Below are positions 43,083-51,100 of a stretch of 64,000 nt of DNA, in pieces. This DNA is from DASRHT01 sp035293765 (GTDB lineage Bacteria; Chloroflexota; Ktedonobacteria; Ktedonobacterales; Ktedonobacteraceae), in NCBI GenBank assembly GCA_035293765.1, contig DATGMF010000029.1, positions 33,822 to 97,821 of the forward strand. The letters run 5' to 3'. The translations under genes were made by a program, and so were the position numbers. Position 1 is the first letter of the stretch. Each line of letters opens with the position of its first letter. The notes under the pieces were generated by a model that worked only from the letters and a program-made list of their open reading frames with translations, was not told where the DNA came from and searched no databases.

Positions 43083-43167
43083 GTCCTGTACAAGTCAAGA
43101 GAGCTTGCCCTTGCGGGACAACTAATTTCCAGTTAGTGTGTAAGCTCCCCTGGTTGGAGTACAGGAC
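43083..43167 (-). ncRNA. Short Y-RNA-like RNA without tRNA module
   Basis: About 85 nt. Ends pair as GTCCTGTAC with GTACAGGAC (43167-43159 with 43091-43083). It shares with its two neighbours the 5' motif GAGCTTAC and the 3' motif GCTC..T.GACT (here GCTCTCTTGACTTG). GAGCTT pairs with AAGCTC. The interior holds two simple hairpins: ACTAA/TTAGT with a 7-base loop, and CCC-GCAA-GGG. CTTGACT recalls the 3' strand of the Ro-binding helix of animal Y RNAs. Confidence 0.75.
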
Positions 43168-43205
43168 AGACGTGCTTTCATAATAATAAAGAAGATATAC
43201 TATAG

Positions 43206-43360
43206 CCTGGGGCGCGCGAGTCGAAGGAGCCTTGAACAAAACGATGCTCTGCCACTGAGCTACAGCCCCATGAAGCGGGGCTGGTGAGATTCGAACTCAC
43301 GACCTTCGGATTAAGAATCCAAAATGTTTGTAAGCTCGTCCAGTGAGAGCGCGCCCCAGG
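43206..43360 (-). ncRNA. Y-RNA-like RNA containing a permuted tRNA module, Lys-type anticodon CUU
   Basis: The ends form a perfect 12-bp helix (43206-43217 with 43349-43360). RNA order: GAGCTTACAAAC, anticodon arm (43322-43306, loop TTCTTAA, anticodon CTT), 5-base variable loop ending in C48, T arm (43300-43284, loop TTCGAAT), acceptor CAGCCCC, G, loop CTTCAT, acceptor GGGGCTG, TA, D arm (43260-43246, loop AGTGGCA). Then GTTTTGTT, able to pair with ACAAAC, and GCTCCTTCGACTC. Acceptor and T stems are identical to those of the Asp-type RNA, while anticodon arm and D loop differ. No CCA is encoded. It begins 25 bases behind the small beta-grasp gene. Confidence 0.85.
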
Positions 43361-43385
43361 GAATATGCTACACTATCGGCCCAAT

Positions 43386-43604
43386 CTAGCCGTAAATTGC
43401 CTCCGGGCGGACGATGATGGCGTTGCTTGTGCGAACGACCACCAGACCATCGAGGTATGTTTGCGGGAGGTCGAAATGGCTGGCGACTGCCCGCTTAATC
43501 TGAGCATCACTTGCGTTGCCCGCTAGCTTGAGCATTGCCAATGTCAACTCTTCGCTGCGCCCATCGAAGCGGATGTGAACGGTCTGATTCATCAACTGTG
43601 CCAT
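43386..43604 (-). CDS. Small beta-grasp (ubiquitin-like) protein candidate
   Basis: 72 residues. Predicted order strand-strand-helix-strand-strand: TVHIRF, LTLAML, the helix SDAQIKRAVASHF, then LVVVRTS and NAIIVRPEA, which suits a beta-grasp fold. The chain ends in IYG, a single C-terminal glycine rather than the GG of ubiquitin or ThiS. GAGGGGGGATC precedes the ATG. It opens an operon that ends with an E1-like enzyme, so it may be that enzyme's substrate. It also resembles the size and style of the small C proteins of PRTRC cassettes. Function inferred from context only. Confidence 0.75.
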   Translation of the reverse strand: MAQLMNQTVHIRFDGRSEELTLAMLKLAGNASDAQIKRAVASHFDLPQTYLDGLVVVRTSNAIIVRPEAIYG

Positions 43605-43967
43605 CTCTGATCCCCCCTCTCAGTAGAGTAAATTATGTTGCGGGACTGACTGACTATTGCTCATGACTTTGTTGTTTGTCAAGTATCTTTACTGTTTAGG
43701 AGTGTAAAACATTTTGCTGACGTTGTCAAGTGGTTTGGGCGCGAAATTTTGTGTTGGCGCAAAACTGGCAAAAATCAGGCCATAGCGGGTGATGCTTCAT
43801 ACCCATCCAGACAACCTGCTATAATATCTCCGAGCAATTCTGATACTATAAGTTTTAAAAATGTGCGCCCCAATCTTTCCGCTTTTGGCTGCGACAACGG
43901 TATCTCATAAGTAGTTGCATAAATATATGCAATGCTTTCGGATTTACTCTGTAGGGAGATATCACTT
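43605..43967. other. Intergenic region between the TROVE operon and a divergent gene
   Basis: 363 bases. It holds the operon promoter listed separately and a second TTGACA without a good -10. The part near 43960 carries the start site of the rightward gene (AGGGAGAT). No repeat seen. Confidence 0.5.
43701..43729 (-). promoter_or_regulatory. Promoter of the Ubl/Y-RNA/TROVE operon
   Basis: Minus-strand TTGACA (43729-43724), 17-bp spacer, TACACT (43706-43701): a near-consensus housekeeping promoter. It leaves a leader of about 90 bases before the 72-residue gene. No other good promoter was seen before the RNAs, so one long transcript with later processing is likely. Confidence 0.72.
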
Positions 43968-45131
43968 ATGTTGTCAAAATTTATTGTCTCCACCCTTGCC
44001 AAAGCACAGGTTGTGGAGTTTCTGAAGATACCCAAAAAGGTCAAAGTGACGAAAGAGCTGCTGATAGCCCAACTACTGACGCTGATCGAAACGGACGCGA
44101 ACGAGTATATTCGCTTATTAAATACCTTTCCGCTGGAACTGGCGGTCGGACCGACCGAGTTGGAGGAGCTATTAGGCTGTTCCCGTGTCGAGCGCAGACG
44201 CTGGGTGGGAGAAGGCAAAATTCCCGTTCTAGAGCATCGCTTATTCACTAAGGCAGGACAACACCTGCTCTATCCCGTTCATGATCGACGCGTGATACTC
44301 GATATCTCTCAGGAAGAGATTGCTCAGTGGCGAGAGGAATATCAGGCGCAGGTGCAGGAACGTCGCAAGAACGGCGCTTCCAGGGCCGTTGAGCGTAGAA
44401 AAGCTAATGTGCTGACACGCCAGGACTTCCAGCGCTCCTTGTTCTGTCTCGTTGAGGAGTGGCGACATAAGGGCTCATTAGAGCTTGCTACCGCCTTCCA
44501 GCTCGCTTACTGGACTGTCTGGGCTTCGCGTTGGGCTAAGGAAAATCACGTCCGGTATCTGAGGGGCACAAAGCATGCAGCCTTATACGCTACTCGCAGA
44601 GACGCCTGGTACAGGCGTAAAAATGAAGCCCTGCGTACGCTAGTGCCGCTTCCCTATGCGTGCCTCTCCTTTTACCGCCCGGTGAATGCGGATCGGCGCT
44701 ACCTCTTCCTTTGCGAGGAGCATCAACAGATGAAAGAGGAAGAATATTATCATAGCCTCTGGGATTTCTTCTATGAACATCTTTACATCATCAAGACCTG
44801 TCCTCACTGCGTCATTAATGAGGAAAAAGACTTTTATGCGCTTTATTATATAGAAGTGGCCTCTCCCCTCTTCCCAGATACGCATTTTTCGTTCCATATG
44901 CCCTATCCTGTTGGCAGGTCCTGGTTCCCTCCTCCCAGTAAGCTACCCAGCGTGGAGCATGTTGAACAGGATGGGCTTTTTCGCTTTGGCAGGGCGCTCT
45001 TTGCCACCGAGAAAATCACTCATCGCGAAAAAGACGTTTTGCACTATTTTGAAAAGGCTTTACATGAAGCAAGAAAACTTTCTGTTTTAGAGGCAAGCTC
45101 TATCATACATGAAGCAAGAAGTTACGAGTGA
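43968..45131 (+). CDS. Putative DNA-binding protein with zinc-ribbon-like motif
   Basis: 387 residues. N-terminal helices with a possible helix-turn-helix (GPTELEELLGCSRVERRRWVGEGKIP), then a basic helical region (QERRKNGASRAVERRKANVLTRQDF). In the second half there are an LCEEH and a CPHC pair that could together bind zinc. Residue content is rich in Tyr/Phe/Trp near the C-terminus. ATG 43968 follows AGGGAGAT; an upstream ATG adds 12 residues. It is divergent from the TROVE operon and might regulate it, but no family is recognised. Confidence 0.65.
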   Translation: MLSKFIVSTLAKAQVVEFLKIPKKVKVTKELLIAQLLTLIETDANEYIRLLNTFPLELAVGPTELEELLGCSRVERRRWVGEGKIPVLEHRLFTKAGQHLLYPVHDRRVILDISQEEIAQWREEYQAQVQERRKNGASRAVERRKANVLTRQDFQRSLFCLVEEWRHKGSLELATAFQLAYWTVWASRWAKENHVRYLRGTKHAALYATRRDAWYRRKNEALRTLVPLPYACLSFYRPVNADRRYLFLCEEHQQMKEEEYYHSLWDFFYEHLYIIKTCPHCVINEEKDFYALYYIEVASPLFPDTHFSFHMPYPVGRSWFPPPSKLPSVEHVEQDGLFRFGRALFATEKITHREKDVLHYFEKALHEARKLSVLEASSIIHEARSYE

Positions 45132-45203
45132 GCGTACACGATCCTGTACATTGTTCAGCAATGCCATTGGAAGGTGTCAGGCCATGTTGTTTTGGGAAGA
45201 AAA

Positions 45204-45770
45204 ATGCATACAAAATCAGAAATTCTTGCCGCTGCCGGAGAGCTTTTTAGCGAGCGGGGCTATCATGGTACAAGCATGCGGGAACTTGCAAAGGCGCTGC
45301 ATATGAGAGGGGCGAGCCTCTATTCGCATATCAGTGCTAAGGAAGAATTGCTTTGGGAGATTGTAAGTGAGGTCGCCGATCATTTTCTGGCCCTGACGGA
45401 AGTGGTGCCTCGGCATATCTCACCAGAGGAGCAACTGGTCCAACTGGTGCGAGGACATCTGAAGGTGATCGCCCGCGAATTACACTATGCCATTGTCTTC
45501 TTCCACGAATGGAAATTCCTGGAACCCTCTTTGCTCGCCAGGATCAAGGTGAGGCGCGATGCGTACGAAGCCAACTTTTGTCGTATCATCGAGGAAGGGG
45601 CAAGGCAGGGATTATTCCGGGTCGCGAATCCTCGCCTCGCGGCTCTGTTTGTGCTTTCCGCGCTGAACTGGACCTATCAGTGGTTTCGCCTGGAAGGGCC
45701 GTTGTCAGTAGAGCAGCTCGCGGATCAGTATGTGGCCTTTATCCTGTGCATGCTCAAAAATGGGAAGTAA
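45204..45770 (+). CDS. TetR/AcrR family transcriptional regulator
   Basis: 188 residues. The N-terminal helix-turn-helix is complete: ILAAAGELFSERGYHGTSMRELAKALHMRGASLYSHISAKEELLWEIV. The C-terminal ligand domain (about 60-185) is helical and resembles the TetR_C groups often linked to fatty-acid metabolism. The ATG at 45204 follows GGGAAGA and gives the normal N-terminus. It is a single gene with a strong hairpin behind it. Targets are unknown; no operator was found nearby. Confidence 0.92.
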   Translation: MHTKSEILAAAGELFSERGYHGTSMRELAKALHMRGASLYSHISAKEELLWEIVSEVADHFLALTEVVPRHISPEEQLVQLVRGHLKVIARELHYAIVFFHEWKFLEPSLLARIKVRRDAYEANFCRIIEEGARQGLFRVANPRLAALFVLSALNWTYQWFRLEGPLSVEQLADQYVAFILCMLKNGK

Positions 45771-45857
45771 ATGGACACCATGCCTCTCACAATCAGGGTA
45801 ACAGAGAAGGAATGGTATGAACAGAAGGTGTGACGGATAGGGAGTACCAGATTTGAT

Positions 45858-45910
45858 GGTTGCCCTTCGTGCGGAACATGCTTTTCACGAAGGGCAACCA
45901 GGGCTTTTTC
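45858..45910 (+). terminator. Terminator after the TetR gene
   Basis: A perfect 14-bp stem (GGTTGCCCTTCGTG at 45858-45871 with 45886-45899), 14-base loop, then AGGGCTTTTT. It lies between convergent genes. Confidence 0.75.
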
Positions 45911-45930
45911 TCAACAACCTATGGATAGTA

Positions 45931-47694
45931 TCAATTGAGATTGGAGCGATAGTTTTTGCCACTATAGGCGAACACAGGGCCTGTGTTGTGGATAGATGAG
46001 GCTTTGGTTGCCTGGGATGTGTGGGGGGGATAGCAGCGCTCAACCACCCACGGTCCTCTAGGCCAGCGGTTGTCCTGGTAGAGAATCTCTTTACGTTGAC
46101 AGGATACCTGCCGATTGGCCTTCAAGACGGCAATGTACGATGTGACATTACTCAGCGCCGCCGGAGAAGAACCAGGCCCAAAGTAATAGCGTCTATAGCT
46201 GCGTACCCAGTAAATGCCGTCAATGATCTGGATATCAGCATGGGTATGAAAGTCCTGGGGATCAAGGTGAAGGTAAAATAGCGTAGCCATATAATTATCC
46301 CAGCCATCATTGTCGAAGATGTAGAAATTCTCGTCGGGATGAGCCAGGGAAAGCGCATGAGCCATGACCTGATCAAAATCGGCATTAAACACCCACGCAT
46401 TGTCGTTGTTAAAATTAGTAAAGTAATAGCGGTAGAAAATGATGTTGGGGAAAAAGAGCGAGCCGACCAGGATTGCCGTCACAAAGACCTGACTTTTTAT
46501 CGGCTGCACATATTCCAACAGGGAGACGATGCCATAGGCGCTGAGGGGAAAGAGAGGGATGAAGAGCGCATTAGCACGATTTACAATGAAGAAGAAGAGC
46601 ACAAAGGTGGGTAAGACAGCGGCCAGCCAGAAGACAAAAAGATTGCGCGACAATGGTTGGCGCTTCAAGCTGAAGTAGACTCCAAGAGCAGCAAAGGGAG
46701 GAACCAGCCAGCCGAGGGGGGATATCCAGGAGATGCTATTCCATAGTTGCCCATCATTATAGCCTCCAATGAGGAAGCGCAAGTTGTCCAGCAGGATGGT
46801 GCGGTGAGAGAGATTATAATTGACCTGTGAAAGACGGCTGGCGGGCAAGTAGGGAATCGTGATGGGCAAATGAGCCAGGAATGGCAGTGCCCTATGGAGA
46901 ACATAATTTTCCAGCACAAAGAGTAGAAAAGGCGTCGAGATTAACAGGAAAAGGAAGATGCTGATGAGGAAACTCACTCTGGCTTTTAAAATGGTTTTGT
47001 AGTTGCAGGCAACAAACAATGCGAAAAAGGTGGGAACGATCACGATAGCAATGCCATAGGCATATAAAGAGAGGGCCAGAGGGATAAGGGAGATGGGTAT
47101 CCAGCGACGGCGATGAGGTGAATCGTAACAATAGAGTAATGTGAATACACTCAATAAGAGGAAAAAAGGGAGCAGATTAGATTCTAAGCTCCAGCGAGAA
47201 ACCATCACGTACCAGGGCAGGGTGGCGAGCAGAAATGCGGCCAGGAGTGCCGTGTTGGTCCCATAGATCTTTTTCACCGTAAGGTAAAGCAAATAGACGG
47301 CAAAAATACCTAATAAATCAGGCAGGATTCGGATCGAGAAGGCGTTGAGGCCAAAAATTTTGATGAAAGGGATCGTGAGGTATGCCTGCAACACATTTTG
47401 TCCCGAACCCCAATTGGGAAAATAGACCGGAAAAGGATTGCCCCAGCGATCAGTACCATGCTGTAGTAGCGCAAACGCGTCATAGCCCTCCGTCAGTTCG
47501 TCAACATAAAGGCCGGCAGGCGTGTTGGGGAATTGGTAGAGCCGCAGGAGGGCCGCCAATGCCATGATCGACCAGAAAGCAATGCGCTGCCAGGATGTGA
47601 TCATTTTATAGTAGAGAGGGGCAAAATACTTGTTGTAGTGATTGGCAGTCGGTGTAACATTTTTCCCAGCTTTAACGTCGGTTAGTGTTTGCAT
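45931..47694 (-). CDS. GT39-like membrane glycosyltransferase
   Basis: 587 residues with about ten membrane segments. The first outside loop carries LYVDELTEGYDAFALLQHG, with the acidic pair typical of dolichyl-phosphate-mannose/ArnT-type transferases (GT-C fold). They move a sugar from a polyprenyl phosphate to a lipid or protein on the outer face of the membrane. A soluble C-terminal part of about 140 residues follows (DENFYIFDNDGWDNYMATLFYLHLDPQDFH). I chose the ATG at 47694; upstream in-frame TTG and ATG codons exist. Acceptor and donor are unknown. Confidence 0.83.
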   Translation of the reverse strand: MQTLTDVKAGKNVTPTANHYNKYFAPLYYKMITSWQRIAFWSIMALAALLRLYQFPNTPAGLYVDELTEGYDAFALLQHGTDRWGNPFPVYFPNWGSGQNVLQAYLTIPFIKIFGLNAFSIRILPDLLGIFAVYLLYLTVKKIYGTNTALLAAFLLATLPWYVMVSRWSLESNLLPFFLLLSVFTLLYCYDSPHRRRWIPISLIPLALSLYAYGIAIVIVPTFFALFVACNYKTILKARVSFLISIFLFLLISTPFLLFVLENYVLHRALPFLAHLPITIPYLPASRLSQVNYNLSHRTILLDNLRFLIGGYNDGQLWNSISWISPLGWLVPPFAALGVYFSLKRQPLSRNLFVFWLAAVLPTFVLFFFIVNRANALFIPLFPLSAYGIVSLLEYVQPIKSQVFVTAILVGSLFFPNIIFYRYYFTNFNNDNAWVFNADFDQVMAHALSLAHPDENFYIFDNDGWDNYMATLFYLHLDPQDFHTHADIQIIDGIYWVRSYRRYYFGPGSSPAALSNVTSYIAVLKANRQVSCQRKEILYQDNRWPRGPWVVERCYPPHTSQATKASSIHNTGPVFAYSGKNYRSNLN

Positions 47695-48198
47695 CGCTAC
47701 AGGTATCTCCATTTCCTTCAATCTCAAAACGAAGTTGGTGCAACCCCGGGGCGCTCCCTATAAGACACGGGGAATCCTCATACTATAGATAAGGAGAAAA
47801 AATATGATGATACTTTGCATGTATCAGATCATCAAAAAAGCCCTGAGACTGCGCATATTCGGCTATTATACTAAAACTTCTATGGATAGCGGAAACAATA
47901 TACTTAAAGACGAGCCAGGCTGTCAACGATGAGCTCACTGCTACGCAAAAGTACTACCTTGTTCGCGTCCAGACCTTTTCTTACTATGACAGCCCTAGAT
48001 GTGACAAGCCTGGGAGAGTCGGACGCTGATCTTGTGATAGTTCAGTGAGTTCAAGCGTCTATAGTTGAAACACGAGTGATCTGTTAAAAATGGGACAGAT
48101 GACACTTATCTGTGAAAAAGGCTGTCGTCTATGCTATGGACACGCTATTCATTATCTTCTTGCGTCATATGGTCTTATAGATGTAAAGGAAGTGGCCC
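47695..48198. other. Intergenic region with a possible 42-codon ORF
   Basis: 504 bases. A small plus-strand frame at 47804-47932 (42 codons, starting MMILCMYQIIKKALRLRIFGYY) has AAGGAG nine bases before its ATG, so it could be a small protein or leader peptide. Its coding status is uncertain. The rest should contain promoters for the two divergent genes. No hairpin family member seen. Confidence 0.35.
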
Positions 48199-51100
48199 AT
48201 GATAATGTCTATGTCTGGAACTCACTGTGATTGCTGTGGGCTTCCGCTTAGCCCTCAGATGGGGGAAGATTGCCCACGATGCGGTTATCCAATCGCGGTT
48301 TTTAAGGAAGAACAATTTCTGATATCGTCGCTGCGCGATCTGCGTCGCGTAGCCGATCATGGTGGTGCTAATATGACGGTGAGGCAATTAATTGTGCGCT
48401 ACCAGAGTCGTCTGAACTTTCTGCAACAGGTTGAAATGGCTCCCGCTTCCATTGCCGCACCGCCAGTTGTGCCTGTACCAGAAGCAGAAAAAGTGCAATC
48501 ACCTGTTCAACTGGCTACAACTCTGCCGCCAGTAAAAATGCAGGAGCCTGCTCAGCCGGTGGCTCCGGTTGTGCGACCTTCCATCTCGCCCGTTACCCCT
48601 ATTGGAAGACCGCCCGTTCAGCCTGCCGCCACGCGTCCATCGCCCGTGCGTGAGGTGCCCACCAGGGTATTTTCTTTGAAGGCGTTCTTTGCCGATCAAA
48701 CGATTAATATCGTTGTTTCGCTGGCAGCGTTTCTTATTCTGATTGGTACTCTGGGCTATGTGGCAACAAATTCAAATCTCTCGAACCTTTTCCTCTCTTT
48801 TGTTGTAATGTTTATCGCCCATGCAGTCTTTGGTTTGATTGGCACGCTGGCTTACTGGTTTCGCTCCCGGCTCTCCAGTTTGCGGATCATCGCGGCTGTT
48901 TACACGACCATTTTTGCGCTGCTCGTTCCTCTCGTCGGCTTCTCCGGCTACCGGCTAGTAGCGGGACATCTCGTTGAGCTTTCACCCGCTGCGCTGGTCG
49001 CTATTGCAGCCATGTATGCCGCTATTGTCTATGGAGCGCTGGCTGTTTACCAGAAATTTGCCCCTTTTGGTTACTTATCGGTTGTGGCGCAAGCTGTTGC
49101 CACCCTTGCTGTTGCCAGCGCCTTTAACTTGAACTACTGGTGGTGGCCCAGCGTGTTGATGTTCCCCGCTTTTCTTGCCCTGCTCGCCCTGCCAGATCGC
49201 GTTGACAATGCCGAGCCTTTAACGGGTACGTGGGCGATTTTGCGTGAGCCGGTTCGCGCCCTGATGCTCGCCTGCGTTGGCGTCTGCGGTATAGGCGCTA
49301 TCCTGATCTACCTCTACTCGTTGGGATTTGATCTCGTCCATCAGGCACAGAGCGAGATACGTTTTTCGTTGCTCTGTGTTCTCCTCCTGTTATTGGCCTG
49401 GGTCTGTCTTTTTGTGTGGCAGACACGACGTACACAATGGGCGCAAGGTATACCATACCTGTTTCTTGCCTCTACGCTAGCATTTGCTTATGCTTTTGAG
49501 TTTCGACTGATTGGATATGTGTTACTACTTACCGCGGCTGCGGTATTCTATCATGGCCTGACGTTGCTCGCTCCTCAATTTTTGCGACGCTATGGCCGCC
49601 CCGATCAGCATATGGAAGGGCTCTCCCTGGCACTCGTGGCAGTTGTTCCCCTGATTGCAGCACCGTTGTTGCCCGTAGAAGTTCTGTTAAGGGCATATGC
49701 TCCTTTCTTCCATGCTGCTCCGCTAAACTGGGAGACGCTGGCTGAGATTATCGCCCTGCTTGTCGGCGTGACTGTGACGCTAAGCGTTGCGTTGCATCAT
49801 ACTGGATGGCAGAGAACGCCGGAAACGAGTCAGAAGCAATGGCCCTGGCTGCTTTTGCTGAGCGGTTTCTTGCTGAACTGGGCCTATGGTCTGATAGGTG
49901 TATCGCTTGCGCCTGAGCCCGTCTGGTGGTTTCTGACTCTCACGCTGGTACTGGTTGTATGCGCGGTAGCGACACGTCATCTTGTCGGCCCGGCATGGGC
50001 CAATCCTGTTGAGGTGCTGGCGCTGGCGGAGGCTGTAGTGACGATAGGATTGGGCCTCGGCAATATTGATCGCAGCATCTTTCTGCTGTTCTTCTTTGCC
50101 GCACTATCCTATGGCGTGCTGCTCTACCAGCGGCGTCAAGGCTGGCTGTTCTTGCCATTGATGCTGATGCTCCTCGCTTCACCCTTTCTCTTGTCGCGTA
50201 TGCGCGTCCTGCTAGTGGCCTGTATGGTGCTGCCGTTTGTGTCCGCCATCATTCGTAATTTCATCACCGATAGATGGAATGTTGTCAGGGTGAGCGATCA
50301 GGCAGAGGCAAAGCCTGGAAGTATGTTGCCGTGGGAGTGGCCTGTTGTTGTGAGCGCCATTCTGTACGGCCTCATCTTTACGACTGGCGATAGCCTTGTT
50401 TCTACCAGCGTGGTACAGGGATGGCTCTCTATCAAGTTTTCTTTTGCGCAGGAGATGGCTGTTCTGGCTGTCGTCTGGTATGGAGCGGCAACCTTAGCGC
50501 GCGTCAAATGGTGGCTGGTTATAGCAATGGCTTTCGCGGTAATCGGACTGCTGATGTCGACCAATCCTTTCTGGGCGCTGGCCTGGCTGGCTCCTCTGCT
50601 GGCTTTGCTCGCTTTCGGAGTGAGCCGCATGGCGGGCAGGGATTGGGCGCTACCAATCTATGGCATCGCGCTTTTTGCTGCTATTATGATGGGGCTGGCC
50701 GGCTATAACCAGCAGGAAGTACCTGCCGCGACCTGGGCGCTGTTGCTGTTCGCGCTGCTCATCTACCTCATCGGCGTGGTTGAGAACGCACAAATACTCA
50801 TGTGGCTCGCTCCATTTTTTGCCGTCTGGTCAGTGTATGACTCCGGGCTGCTTGGCGATCTTTACCGACCCCCTCTGGTAGCTCTGGCGTGTGCTGCTCT
50901 TGGCGGGGGAGTGAGCGCGCTCCGCTTCGTCAAGGTAAATGAGACTATGGCGGCATGGCAGCGTGAATTGCTGCGTTATGCGCTGCCGATTTACGCAACT
51001 GCGCTGGCTGCGGCTGTGCTAACGGGCGTCTATGGGGCGCTGCAAGGGGTCAATCATCCATTTTACGCGGCTGTTCCCGATGCCTTGCTGCTCTATGCGC

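Noticed and set aside
42782..43093. A 103-codon minus-strand open frame overlapping the Asp-type RNA and the start of the TROVE gene
   Set aside because: It translates the structured RNA and a different frame of the TROVE gene; no ribosome-binding site, and the RNA fold explains the conservation.
42887..43360. Ordinary tRNA-Asp and tRNA-Lys genes
   Set aside because: T arm and acceptor 3' strand come before the acceptor 5' strand and D arm, so no normal linear tRNA can be read; they are permuted modules within larger hairpins.
43775..44248. Open minus-strand frame of 157 codons opposite the start of the zinc-ribbon-like gene
   Set aside because: Overlaps most of the intergenic region and the N-terminus of the better supported rightward gene; no start signal.
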